Shown piece after piece: positions 6,325 to 13,856 of a stretch of 13,856 bases of DNA. How positions within the stretch are numbered: position 1 is the stretch's first letter; every line of letters begins with the position of its first letter. The notes beneath the pieces were generated by a model. That model was not told the DNA's origin. It saw only the letters and a program-made list of their open reading frames with translations, and made no database searches. The translations under genes were made by a program, and so were the position numbers. The stretch is from Cellvibrionales bacterium (GTDB taxonomy: Bacteria; Pseudomonadota; Gammaproteobacteria; Pseudomonadales; UBA7434), in contig JABIQF010000135.1 of the NCBI GenBank assembly GCA_018668095.1, positions 1 to 13,856 of the forward strand, read 5' to 3'.

Positions 6325-6352
6325 CCACCAGAAGTACGCTGACTTCTGGTGG
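6325..6352 (-). terminator. Strong hairpin after rpsA
   Basis: Perfect 11-bp arms, CCACCAGAAGT and ACTTCTGGTGG, around a 6-nt loop, 29 bp past the rpsA stop. It is the strongest hairpin in the window. The following minus-strand bases (TAATCTAACGCTTTCC) lack a proper T-run, so it may work as a leaky terminator or as a 3' stabilising structure between rpsA and ihfB. Confidence 0.55.
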
Positions 6353-6381
6353 CGTCTAACAGAAACAAACAGTCAGATTGA

Positions 6382-8061
6382 CTATTTATCGTCCATTTTG
6401 GCTTTGATTAAATCGCCAATGGTTGTTGCTGAAGCGGCAGGTGCTGGCTCAGCATCACGATGCTGACGCATCGCTTCTTGCTCATCAGCAACATCTTTCG
6501 CTTTGATAGACAGACCAATCACTCGGTTTTTGCGATCAACGCTGATCACTTTAACTTCAAGCTCTTCGCCTTCTTTCAGAACATTACGAACATCTTCAAC
6601 TTTCTCACGAGAAATTTCAGAGCCTTTGAGTGTTCCTTCGATATCGTCACCTAAATCGATAATAGCTGCTTTCGCATCCATTGATTTAACGGTGCCTTTA
6701 ACGATCTTGCCTTTGTCATTATCAGCAACAAAGTCAGAGAACGGATCTTCTTCAAGCTGCTTAACACCTAACGAGATACGCTCACGCTCAGAATCGATAG
6801 CAAGAATCACTGTCTCGATTTCATCGCCTTTGTTGTATCCACGTACGGCATCTTCGCCAGTTTCTGTCCAAGAGATATCAGACAAGTGAACTAAGCCATC
6901 GATATTGCCGTCAAGTCCGATAAAGATACCGAAATCAGTGATCGACTTAATAGTGCCAGAGATTTTATCGCCTTTGGCATGAATTGAACCAAATGCATCC
7001 CATGGATTCTGTTGACACTGCTTGATGCCAAGCGAAATACGACGACGCTCTTCATCAATATCAAGAATCATCACTTCTACTTCATCGCCCAAGTTGACGA
7101 TTTTAGAAGGATGTACGTTTTTGTTAGTCCAGTCCATTTCAGAAACGTGTACTAGACCTTCAACGCCGCTTTCTAATTCAGCAAAGCAACCGTAATCAGT
7201 TAAGTTAGTGATAACACCTTTAACGATAGTCTTTTCTGGGTAACGACCTTTGATATCGCCCCATGGATCATCACCTAATTGTTTCAAGCCCAGAGATACG
7301 CGATTCTTCTCACGATCAAATTTCAGGATCTTAACTTCGATCTCGTCACCAACAGTTACGATTTCGCTTGGGTGCTTAATACGCTTCCAAGCCATATCAG
7401 TGATGTGAAGTAGGCCATCAATACCGCCTAAGTCAACAAAAGCACCGTAATCGGTAAGGTTCTTAACGACACCTTTCACGCGCTGACCTTCTTCCAATGT
7501 CTCGAGCAATTGATCACGCTCAACACTGTTCGCTTGCTCCATAACGGCGCGGCGAGAAACCACAACGTTATTACGCTTAGCATCCAGTTTAATAACTTTA
7601 AATTCGAGTGGCTTACCTTCTAAGTGAGCAGTGTCGCGAATCGGGCGAACATCGACCAAAGAACCCGGTAGGAATGCACGGATGGTTTTAACATCAACTG
7701 TAAAGCCACCTTTGACCTTGCCATTGATAACACCAGTAATCACTTCTTCTGACTCAAACGCAGCTTCAAGCGTTTTCCACGCTTCGGCACGTTTGGCTTT
7801 TTCACGAGAAAGTTTTGTTTCACCAAAGCCATCTTCAACAGCTTCTAATGCAACTTGAACCATGTCGCCGATTTCAACGGAAAACTCACCGCTTTCATCT
7901 AAAAATTCACCGCGTGGGATAACGCCTTCTGATTTAAGACCGGCGTGAACCGTTACCCAATCACTATCGACGTCGAGTACGACACCTGTGATGATGGCAC
8001 CAGGGTGCATTTCAATGGTTTTTAAACTTTCTTCGAATAAATCTGCAAAGCTTTCGCTCAT
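6382..8061 (-). CDS. rpsA: 30S ribosomal protein S1
   Basis: S1 binds mRNA and helps bring structured or leader-poor messages to the 30S subunit. The 559 residues contain six S1 (OB-fold) domains at about 20-87, 105-171, 192-260, 277-347, 364-434 and 451-520. The first two, which dock on the ribosome through S2, are the more divergent; domains 3-5 show the repeated pattern TDYGAFVDL / GLLHITDMAW / RVSLGLKQL. Length is close to the 557 residues of E. coli S1, so it is the full gammaproteobacterial form. The start has only a weak AGGT eight bases upstream, as expected for a gene whose leader is recognised by S1 itself. Neighbours cmk and ihfB are the standard ones. Confidence 0.98.
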   Translation of the reverse strand: MSESFADLFEESLKTIEMHPGAIITGVVLDVDSDWVTVHAGLKSEGVIPRGEFLDESGEFSVEIGDMVQVALEAVEDGFGETKLSREKAKRAEAWKTLEAAFESEEVITGVINGKVKGGFTVDVKTIRAFLPGSLVDVRPIRDTAHLEGKPLEFKVIKLDAKRNNVVVSRRAVMEQANSVERDQLLETLEEGQRVKGVVKNLTDYGAFVDLGGIDGLLHITDMAWKRIKHPSEIVTVGDEIEVKILKFDREKNRVSLGLKQLGDDPWGDIKGRYPEKTIVKGVITNLTDYGCFAELESGVEGLVHVSEMDWTNKNVHPSKIVNLGDEVEVMILDIDEERRRISLGIKQCQQNPWDAFGSIHAKGDKISGTIKSITDFGIFIGLDGNIDGLVHLSDISWTETGEDAVRGYNKGDEIETVILAIDSERERISLGVKQLEEDPFSDFVADNDKGKIVKGTVKSMDAKAAIIDLGDDIEGTLKGSEISREKVEDVRNVLKEGEELEVKVISVDRKNRVIGLSIKAKDVADEQEAMRQHRDAEPAPAASATTIGDLIKAKMDDK

Positions 8062-8210
8062 AGTGAATAACCTATATGAGGGTCAGACGGCGCAAGTAGC
8101 CTCGAATAAATATTCGACGCTTGGCTGTACTGTCCCGGTCCATGCAACCAGCGGCATGGAGCTGTTAAATTAAGCCGGTAATAGGCATGCTGGCATAAAG
8201 CATATTACCG
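8062..8210 (-). promoter_or_regulatory. rpsA leader with three stem-loops (likely S1 autoregulation)
   Basis: In transcript order there are three hairpins. The first is CGGTAATA/TATTACCG at 8176-8210, with an inner TGCT/AGCA. The second is TCCATGC/GCATGGA at 8139-8160 with an 8-nt loop. The third is TCGAA/TTCGA at 8102-8117 with loop TATTTA. The start region has only a weak AGGT ribosome site. A three-hairpin leader without a strong Shine-Dalgarno is the known arrangement for rpsA in gammaproteobacteria, where free S1 represses its own translation. The pairing was found by eye. Confidence 0.6.
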
Positions 8211-8230
8211 ACGTCAGTTTTACATTAATC

Positions 8231-8260
8231 GCTATATTACTATAAAAATCAATGTGTTAA
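8231..8260 (-). promoter_or_regulatory. Candidate rpsA promoter
   Basis: On the minus strand TTAACA (8255-8260, 5 of 6 to consensus) and TATAGC (8231-8236, 4 of 6) are 18 bp apart. Transcription would start near 8224, giving a leader of about 163 nt that contains all three stem-loops. It starts 13 bp after the cmk stop, so rpsA could be made both from here and by read-through. Confidence 0.35.
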
Positions 8261-8273
8261 ATATTTATACGTC

Positions 8274-8954
8274 TTACAAAATCCCTCGTTTTGCGGCTTC
8301 ATCTAGTATCTGCTGACAGACTTCATCAATCGACATCAGGGTACTATCTATAGTCAACGCATCGGGCGCAGGTTTAAGCGGAGCAACGGCGCGATTCATA
8401 TCGCTATCGTCACGGGCTTTTATGGCCTCAACGAGGCGCGGGAGGGTATCACTTTGGCCCTTATCGAGCAACTGTTTATGGCGGCGTTTTGCTCTCTCTT
8501 CAACCGATGCGGTCAAATAGATCTTTAAAGGTGCCTCAACAAACACCACCGTGCCCATATCACGGCCATCAGCCACTAATCCTGGCGCCTCGGCAAAGGC
8601 TCGCTGCCTAGCCAATAATGCTGAACGCGCTGCCGGTTGCAGTGCAATTTTGGATGCCGCCATACCCACATCTTCAGAACGGATAGCATCAGTGACATCC
8701 TCGCCCTCTAACCAAGCGCAAATACCTTCTTGCCCAGCAATCGATTGAAATTTAATATCTAAAGCGCTCGCCATTACCTTTAACGCAGCTTCATTATCGA
8801 CAGCCACATGATGATTCATGGCGGACAAAGCCAATAAACGATAAAGCATGCCGCTGTCGAGCAAATGCCAATTCAGGCGTTCGGCTAACCGCTTACAAAT
8901 AGTGCCCTTGCCTGCACCGCCCGGGCCATCGACAGTAATAATAGGTATCAACAT
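8274..8954 (-). CDS. cmk: Cytidylate kinase
   Basis: Phosphorylates CMP and dCMP with ATP in the cytoplasm, recycling cytidine nucleotides from RNA turnover. The 226 residues show the P-loop GPGGAGKGT at 10-18, the DSGMLYR substrate-binding segment, a CMP-binding insert (about 60-125) and DGRDMGTVVF in the type I Cmk position, followed by SVEERAKRRHKQL of the lid. Length equals that of E. coli Cmk (227). It starts 25 bp after aroA and precedes rpsA, the common order in gammaproteobacteria. The ribosome site is poor, which fits translation within an operon. Confidence 0.97.
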   Translation of the reverse strand: MLIPIITVDGPGGAGKGTICKRLAERLNWHLLDSGMLYRLLALSAMNHHVAVDNEAALKVMASALDIKFQSIAGQEGICAWLEGEDVTDAIRSEDVGMAASKIALQPAARSALLARQRAFAEAPGLVADGRDMGTVVFVEAPLKIYLTASVEERAKRRHKQLLDKGQSDTLPRLVEAIKARDDSDMNRAVAPLKPAPDALTIDSTLMSIDEVCQQILDEAAKRGIL

Positions 8955-8979
8955 AGGTTCAATCTCAATCGGGGACGCA

Positions 8980-10314
8980 TTAATCAGCGAGTACTTGAAG
9001 CGTCAAACCCACTTCGGTGGCTAAGGCAGCAAAATTGGGGAAGGAAGTTGCCACGTTATCGCACTCATGAATCACAATCTCACATTGTGAGCGTAAACCC
9101 GCCATCGCAAATGACATAGCAATACGATGGTCATCACAGCTTTGAACATCAACACGCGCTTGATTCGCGCCGATTTCGCCGCCAACAATAATGGCGCCAT
9201 CTTCTGTACCCGTTGCATCAACACCTAAGAGAACCAAGCCATCGACCATCGCTTGAATTCGATCGCTTTCTTTAACACGTAATTCTTCTGCACCACTTAA
9301 TACGGTTTTACCCGTCGCACAAGCTGCAGCGATAAATAGCGCAGGAAATTCATCAATGGCTAATGGCACTAAAGGCTCAGGAATATCGATGCCATGTAAT
9401 GGCGCATAACGAACACGAATATCAGCAACTGGCTCGCCACCCACTGTTTTTTCGTTAGACAATGTAATGTCTGCGCCCATTAAATTTAAAATTTGAATAA
9501 CGCCTGTGCGTGTTGGGTTAATACCCACATGTCGCAACTGTAAATCTGAACCCGGCACAATAGATGCCGCCACCATAAAAAAGGCCGCTGAAGAAATATC
9601 AGCAGGAATATCAATTGTTTTTGCTTTTAACTTACCGCCACCTTGTAAGGTCGCGCGAGGGCCATCACGATTAATTTCATAGCCAAAGCCATCTAACATT
9701 CGTTCTGAGTGATCACGCGTTGGCGCAGGTTCAACAGTTGAGGTTTCACCGCTTGCATATAAGCCTGCAAGCAACACACAAGATTTCACCTGTGCGCTAG
9801 CCATAGGCAAAATATAATCGATGCCTGTTAATTCACTATTTCCTTTAAGCTTTAATGGCGGACGACCATTTTCTCCAGTCTCAATATCTGCACCCATTAA
9901 GCGTAATGGATCGGCAACACGCCCCATAGGTCGCGAGGTAAGTGATGCATCACCGGTTAGCGTAACAGGAAATTTTTGACCCGCTAGCAAGCCTGCTAAT
10001 AAACGAATAGAGGTGCCAGAATTACCTACATACAAAGGCTCGCTGGGCTGTTGTAAACCGTGCATACCAACACCGTGAACTAAAACCTCGCCATTCTCAG
10101 GCCCCTCAATGTTAACGCCCATTGCCGTAAACGCTGACAATGTTGCCAGCGCATCATCGCCTTCTAAAAATCCATGAATATGAGTATCGCCCTCAGCAAT
10201 AGCACCAAACATAATTGAGCGATGAGAAATGGATTTATCACCCGGAACACGAATATCGCCTACAACTGCCGTATTCGAGTTTGCACCTAAGCCAGGACCT
10301 GCAATGAATTTCAC
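8980..10314 (-). CDS. aroA: 3-phosphoshikimate 1-carboxyvinyltransferase (EPSP synthase)
   Basis: Transfers the enolpyruvyl group of PEP to shikimate 3-phosphate, the sixth shikimate-pathway step. I place the start at the GTG 10312-10314 (444 residues), preceded by AAAGG ten bases upstream. An in-frame ATG at 10396-10398 would add 28 low-complexity residues from a tandem repeat and is unlikely. Motifs: PGDKSISHR at 24-32, GNSGTSIRL in the PEP site, RPMGRVADPLRLMG, SAQVKSCVLLAGL, NPTRTG, ELRVKESDR and DDHRIAMS. The wording follows the Agrobacterium/Bacillus-like branch rather than the E. coli one. The Gly of GNSGT at the position where the CP4 enzyme has Ala suggests ordinary glyphosate sensitivity, an inference. 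In Pseudomonas this domain is fused behind TyrA; here the genes are separate. Confidence 0.96.
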   Translation of the reverse strand: MKFIAGPGLGANSNTAVVGDIRVPGDKSISHRSIMFGAIAEGDTHIHGFLEGDDALATLSAFTAMGVNIEGPENGEVLVHGVGMHGLQQPSEPLYVGNSGTSIRLLAGLLAGQKFPVTLTGDASLTSRPMGRVADPLRLMGADIETGENGRPPLKLKGNSELTGIDYILPMASAQVKSCVLLAGLYASGETSTVEPAPTRDHSERMLDGFGYEINRDGPRATLQGGGKLKAKTIDIPADISSAAFFMVAASIVPGSDLQLRHVGINPTRTGVIQILNLMGADITLSNEKTVGGEPVADIRVRYAPLHGIDIPEPLVPLAIDEFPALFIAAACATGKTVLSGAEELRVKESDRIQAMVDGLVLLGVDATGTEDGAIIVGGEIGANQARVDVQSCDDHRIAMSFAMAGLRSQCEIVIHECDNVATSFPNFAALATEVGLTLQVLAD

Positions 10315-10336
10315 GTTAATTAACCTTTCTAAAATT

Positions 10337-10380
10337 AAAGAATAAAATAAAAGAATAAAATCTGAACCAAAATCTGAGCC
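10337..10380 (-). repeat. Two adjacent short tandem duplications upstream of aroA
   Basis: Plus-strand AAAGAATAAAAT occurs at 10337-10348 and again at 10350-10361 (period 13). It runs directly into AAAATCTGAACC at 10357-10368 and AAAATCTGAGCC at 10369-10380 (period 12, one mismatch). They fill much of the 144-bp gap between tyrA and aroA. No terminator or convincing promoter is seen in that gap. Confidence 0.7.
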
Positions 10381-10458
10381 AAAACATAGTCGCGTCAATT
10401 CAATCTATTATTTATTACCTACGTCTATTTTTAAATTGTGTTTCTATTTATTGACCGT

Positions 10459-11358
10459 TTATTTTTGAGTGCGCGCAGCCAACTCAGCAACAAAATTATC
10501 ACGCGAGTTTTTGACATCACTGAACACCATCTCTAAGGCATCCCCATCGTTGCTGTCCAGCATCGCTCTAAGCTGTGCAATCCACTGTTCAAAATCATCA
10601 ATCGATGAACTCAACTGTGTTTTATTCGCCAATAATATTTCTCGCCACATACGCGGATCAGAACTCGCAATACGGGTAAAATCTCTTAAGCCACCCGCAG
10701 CAAAATCAAAAACATTCACATTTTCATTATGATTAGACAGCTGCGCTACTAAGGCATAAGCCAACAAATGCGGCAAATGACTCGTCAATGCCAATACATG
10801 ATCATGCTCCGCTACAGACATCTCAAACACTTCCGCGCCAACGGCTTGCCATAATTGACTCACCTTCGCGAGTAATGCGGCATTCGTTTTTGGACTAGAC
10901 GCAGGATCATTAATCAATATCACACGATGATCTTGATAAAGATCATCTTTTGCCGCACTCACACCGCTTTGCTCTGAGCCTGCAATAGGATGACCTAAAA
11001 TTGCATTGCTAGGTATTTCATCAAAATGCCCTATTAAGGCATCAGCTATATTACCTTTTACGCTGGCCACATCCGTCACCGCTACTGTCGAAGGCACTAG
11101 CTCTAACGCCTGAATCATTATCGTCTCAGCCAACATAGTGGGCGTTGCTACCACAACACAATCAGCATCTTTTAATGCTGCAGCCAAATCCAGTTCAGCA
11201 TGATCAATAACACCATTAGCTAACGCCGTTTGTAAGGTCGCCTCTTTACGACTCCAACCAACAACAGTTCTCACCACACCGGCTTTTTTGGCCGCCAGTG
11301 CAAGCGAACCACCCATTAAGCCAACGCCCAACACCACCAAACGCTCAAATATAATCAT
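10459..11358 (-). CDS. tyrA: Prephenate/arogenate dehydrogenase
   Basis: Oxidatively decarboxylates prephenate (or arogenate) with NAD(P)+ on the way to tyrosine. The 299-residue protein is a stand-alone dehydrogenase with no chorismate mutase or ACT domain. It shows the dinucleotide fold GVGLMGGS at 11-18, TDVASVKG at 95-102, the catalytic HPIAGSE with His123, LTSHLPHLLAYAL, and GGLRDFTRIASSDPRMW of the helical dimer domain. Compared with the Pseudomonas TyrA-AroA fusion it is only the first half. Its ATG is 2 bp after the hisC stop, so the pair is likely translationally coupled. Prephenate versus arogenate preference cannot be read from sequence. Confidence 0.95.
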   Translation of the reverse strand: MIIFERLVVLGVGLMGGSLALAAKKAGVVRTVVGWSRKEATLQTALANGVIDHAELDLAAALKDADCVVVATPTMLAETIMIQALELVPSTVAVTDVASVKGNIADALIGHFDEIPSNAILGHPIAGSEQSGVSAAKDDLYQDHRVILINDPASSPKTNAALLAKVSQLWQAVGAEVFEMSVAEHDHVLALTSHLPHLLAYALVAQLSNHNENVNVFDFAAGGLRDFTRIASSDPRMWREILLANKTQLSSSIDDFEQWIAQLRAMLDSNDGDALEMVFSDVKNSRDNFVAELAARTQK

Positions 11359-11360
11359 CG

Positions 11361-12479
11361 CTATTTATCCGACTTTAATGGTTCGAGGATCTGCGTTAAC
11401 GCTTGCAGAAATTGAGCATTCTCATCTTCCAAACCAATACTGACACGCAGATGATTGTTCAGGCCATAATTAGCAACAGGCCTAACAATGACACCCAGCT
11501 GCAATAATTGCTGATTCATCTCACTCGCCAAATTAGGTGTTTCAAAAGTAATAAAATTTGCCGCTGACTCAATATAATTAAGTCCTAAAGCTGAAAACCC
11601 AGCTTCTAACTGCTGCATACCAGCATCATTCAAAGCCACTGATTCTGCCAAATAGGCATTATCATCTAACGCAGCTTGCGCAGCGGCCAAAGACAATGAA
11701 GTCACATTAAACGGCTGCCTTACGCGATTTAGCATATCGGCAATAATCGGATCTGTTATCGAGTAACCCACACGTAAACCACCCAGGCCATAAGCCTTTG
11801 AAAAAGTACGTGTAATAATTAAATTCGCATAGCGTTTTTGTAATGCGATGCCATCGGGATAATCAGCCTTATTAATATACTCGCAATAGGCTTCATCTAA
11901 AACGACAAGCACCGATGCCGGCACAGCATCTAATAACGCCACTAAATCATTATGATGCGTATAGGTACCAGTAGGATTATTAGGATTAGCAATATAAATA
12001 ACGCGCGTATTATTTTTTACCGCACCGGCCATGGCAGAAAGATCATGACCAAAATTACAGGCATCGACCACTATTGACTCGGCACCCGAACGCGCTGTCG
12101 CCAAAGCATAAACCAGAAAACCGTATTGAGAATAAATCGCCGACGTATCACCGTCTAAATAGGCGCTAGCTATCAACTCAAGTATATCGTTAGAGCCCGC
12201 ACCCAAAGTAATCGCCGACGCATCAACACCATGACGCTCGGCTAATATTTGCTTTAAATAAAAACCATTGCCATCAGGATAGCGATTAATGTCTTGCGAT
12301 GCTGTTGCTAAAGCCGCCAATACTGCTGGCGAAGGACCACGAGGATTTTCATTACTTGCCAATTTAATAAAATGGGCAATACCTAATTCGCGGCGAGCCT
12401 CTTCTATCGGCTTACCCACTTGATAAGCCTGCATAGACTGAATAGCAGGACGCGCCAATGTAATAAAAGGAGATGTCAT
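11361..12479 (-). CDS. hisC: Histidinol-phosphate / aromatic aminotransferase (HisC type)
   Basis: A 372-residue fold-type I PLP aminotransferase of the HisC family, which transaminates imidazole-acetol phosphate. Copies in this gene context (hisC2 of Pseudomonas) probably also transaminate aromatic keto acids. Visible are SNENPRGPS at 42-50, the NPNNPTG segment at 165-171, VVLDEAYCEY with Asp195, and the PLP lysine Lys228 in SKAYGLGGLRVGY. Placement between pheA and tyrA points to a role in Phe and Tyr synthesis; whether it also serves histidine depends on a second copy elsewhere. No clear ribosome site precedes the ATG, while a perfect 12-bp palindrome lies 15 bp upstream. Confidence 0.93.
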   Translation of the reverse strand: MTSPFITLARPAIQSMQAYQVGKPIEEARRELGIAHFIKLASNENPRGPSPAVLAALATASQDINRYPDGNGFYLKQILAERHGVDASAITLGAGSNDILELIASAYLDGDTSAIYSQYGFLVYALATARSGAESIVVDACNFGHDLSAMAGAVKNNTRVIYIANPNNPTGTYTHHNDLVALLDAVPASVLVVLDEAYCEYINKADYPDGIALQKRYANLIITRTFSKAYGLGGLRVGYSITDPIIADMLNRVRQPFNVTSLSLAAAQAALDDNAYLAESVALNDAGMQQLEAGFSALGLNYIESAANFITFETPNLASEMNQQLLQLGVIVRPVANYGLNNHLRVSIGLEDENAQFLQALTQILEPLKSDK

Positions 12480-12493
12480 GATTAATCAATATG

Positions 12494-12505
12494 CTCTAAT
12501 TAGAG
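12494..12505. repeat. Perfect 12-bp palindrome between pheA and hisC
   Basis: CTCTAATTAGAG, in the 67-bp gap between pheA and hisC. It is not a TyrR box or a TrpR operator as I know them. It could be a protein site or, in RNA, a dimerising motif; it may also be chance. Confidence 0.25.
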
Positions 12506-12546
12506 TGCTCAATAGTCGCCGTGCTTATGGACGAATTCGTCGAGCC

Positions 12547-13656
12547 TTAAATAACGGCTGCTGGATACGAGCCAAGTACTTTTACAAAAAATGACTGCTC
12601 TGCAATAGCATCGGTAACACGTTTAACTGCAGGGTCTTGGTGATGACCTTGGAATTCCATAAAAAACACATAGGCCCAGTTTTCTGTACGCGACGGTCTT
12701 GTTTCTATACGCGTTAAACTAATACCCTCGGCCTCTAACGGTGCTAACAATTTAAATAAAGCACCTGGGACATTGCGGGTAGAAACAATAATAGATGTTT
12801 TGTCTTCACCACTGGCTTCAACTTCATCATGGGTAATAACTAAAAAACGTGTGGTATTGTCAGCATAATCTTGAATGTTAGACGCTAAGCAAGACAGCTC
12901 ATAATGTTCAGCGGCAAGATCACCAGCAATCGCTGCGATAGTGGCATCTTCTGATGCCATTCTTGCTGCTTCACCATTAGAACTAACAGCCTGCACTTCT
13001 ACCTTGGGATAATGTTGCTGCAACCAATGACGTGACTGAGCAAGCGCTTGTTGATGCGCGCATATTTTAGTTATCTGTGTATCCGCACTTCCATCAACAC
13101 CAGCACTTTTAACCAATAAATTAAGCGCTATCGGCAATTCAAGCTCACCACAAATTTTTAACGGTGAATTAATAAAATTATCGAGCGTATGCGTAACCAT
13201 GCCTTCAGTAGAATTTTCTACCGGTACGACACCGTAGTGACAATTTTTGCGTTCCACCGCCTCGAAGACTTCAGCAATATTCGCAAACGGACGCGTCATC
13301 ACTGAATGACCAAAATGCTTTAAAGCAGCGGCTTGAGTAAATGTACCCTGCGGACCAAGATACGCTATTTCCATTGGCTGCTCTAACGCAAGGCAAGCCG
13401 ACATAATTTCACGAAAAATATGCGCAACTTCTCTACCGTCTAACGGCCCTTCATTTCGCTCCATCACTTTACGCAACACCTGAGCTTCACGTTCAGGGCG
13501 ATAAAACAAAGGCGCCTCAGCAGTGGTATCAACCGATGCCAACTTAACATCAGCCACACGCTTAGCACAGCCAGCACGTTCATTGATCAAGCGCTGAATC
13601 TGCTGATCAATTTGATCGATCTCGCCTCGTAAACTCTGTAAGTCGTCTTTACTCAT
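12547..13656 (-). CDS. pheA: Bifunctional chorismate mutase / prephenate dehydratase
   Basis: Converts chorismate to prephenate and then to phenylpyruvate. Three domains are visible in 369 residues. AroQ chorismate mutase covers about 5-93 (Arg10, Arg27, Lys38 and YRPERE at 52-57 supply the active-site charges). Prephenate dehydratase covers about 96-275, opening with IAYLGPQGTFTQAA and ending with the catalytic TRF at 269-271. An ACT domain follows at about 286-365, with the phenylalanine-binding GALF (298-301) and ETRP (318-321, usually ESRP). Feedback inhibition by phenylalanine is therefore expected. The mutase-first order and length match the proteobacterial P-protein. It follows serC by 54 bp. 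No leader peptide or attenuator like E. coli pheL is seen upstream. Confidence 0.97.
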   Translation of the reverse strand: MSKDDLQSLRGEIDQIDQQIQRLINERAGCAKRVADVKLASVDTTAEAPLFYRPEREAQVLRKVMERNEGPLDGREVAHIFREIMSACLALEQPMEIAYLGPQGTFTQAAALKHFGHSVMTRPFANIAEVFEAVERKNCHYGVVPVENSTEGMVTHTLDNFINSPLKICGELELPIALNLLVKSAGVDGSADTQITKICAHQQALAQSRHWLQQHYPKVEVQAVSSNGEAARMASEDATIAAIAGDLAAEHYELSCLASNIQDYADNTTRFLVITHDEVEASGEDKTSIIVSTRNVPGALFKLLAPLEAEGISLTRIETRPSRTENWAYVFFMEFQGHHQDPAVKRVTDAIAEQSFFVKVLGSYPAAVI

Positions 13657-13684
13657 GATAGTCAGTACGCAGTAAAATGAATTA

Positions 13685-13705
13685 TCGCCGCCATACAGAC
13701 GGCGA
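13685..13705 (-). promoter_or_regulatory. Intercistronic hairpin between serC and pheA
   Basis: TCGCCG/CGGCGA arms of 6 bp with a 9-nt loop, starting 5 bp after the serC stop. The bases that follow on the minus strand are TAATTCATTTTA, only mildly T-rich. It may protect the serC message or lower read-through into pheA; a full terminator is unlikely. Confidence 0.35.
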
Positions 13706-13710
13706 AGGAG

Positions 13711-13856
13711 TTAGCCATTCGTTTTTGCAAAATCATCCATAAACGAAATTAATGCATCCACGGCTGTTTCTGATACCGCATTGTAAATCGAAGCACGCAT
13801 ACCACCGACTGAACGATGGCCTTTTAAGTTTAATAAACCAGCCTGTTCAGATTGCT
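13711..13856 (-). CDS. serC: Phosphoserine aminotransferase, C-terminal end (runs off right edge)
   Basis: The last 47 codons and stop of SerC, a PLP enzyme making 3-phosphoserine in serine synthesis and 4-phosphohydroxythreonine for pyridoxal phosphate. The visible part contains LNLKGHRSVGGMRASIYNAV, the phosphate-contacting C-terminal signature of SerC, and ends MDDFAKTNG. Its place immediately upstream of pheA is the standard gammaproteobacterial order. Confidence 0.95.
   Translation of the reverse strand, partial: QSEQAGLLNLKGHRSVGGMRASIYNAVSETAVDALISFMDDFAKTNG

Noticed and set aside
6503..6889. 128-codon plus-strand open frame opposite rpsA
   Set aside because: Serine-rich shadow of the conserved S1 repeats; no ribosome site or promoter.
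10315..10398. Longer aroA starting at the ATG 10396-10398
   Set aside because: The 28 added residues come from the 12- and 13-bp tandem repeats (visible as GSDFGSDF) and precede a plausible GTG with a ribosome site close to the conserved start of the family.

Overview
The window looks like the chromosome of a marine-type gammaproteobacterium, probably Cellvibrionales-like. The evidence is the gene order serC-pheA-hisC-tyrA-aroA-cmk-rpsA-ihfB (also found in Pseudomonas and relatives), the lapA-lapB-pyrF run that follows, a VPLPA-type PEP-CTERM (exosortase-sorted) protein, and a moderately AT-rich composition. The taxonomic call is an inference; there is no rRNA in the window.

Reading down the minus strand from the right edge, the first block makes aromatic amino acids. 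It holds the 3' end of serC, then pheA (bifunctional chorismate mutase/prephenate dehydratase with an ACT domain), hisC (an aminotransferase probably serving both His and Phe/Tyr synthesis), tyrA and aroA. hisC and tyrA are 2 bp apart. tyrA and aroA, fused in Pseudomonas, are separate here, with 144 bp of AT-rich, tandem-repeat-bearing DNA between them. The next block is core nucleic-acid machinery: cmk, rpsA (full six-S1-domain protein, preceded by a leader with three stem-loops and a weak Shine-Dalgarno, as expected for S1 autoregulation) and ihfB. The third block is lapA-lapB (assembly and regulation of lipopolysaccharide synthesis) followed by pyrF (UMP synthesis).

A single plus-strand gene (2459-3241) interrupts this. 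It encodes a secreted protein with a lamin-tail-like (LTD) domain and a C-terminal VPLPA/hydrophobic/basic exosortase signal. Its start is well fixed by a strong ribosome binding site, yet the signal peptide has an unusually long N-terminal region containing a degenerate five-residue repeat. Left of it, on the minus strand, are a small exported ComEA-like helix-hairpin-helix protein, a DHH-family phosphoesterase, and the start of an SLC13-type transporter that runs off the left edge.

Most of the window is ordinary housekeeping DNA. The parts worth a second look are the PEP-CTERM gene and its repeat-rich upstream region, the rpsA leader, and several short tandem duplications just 5' of genes. 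I see no CRISPR array, tRNA, rRNA, insertion sequence, phage gene or defence system, and no convincing undescribed multi-gene system.
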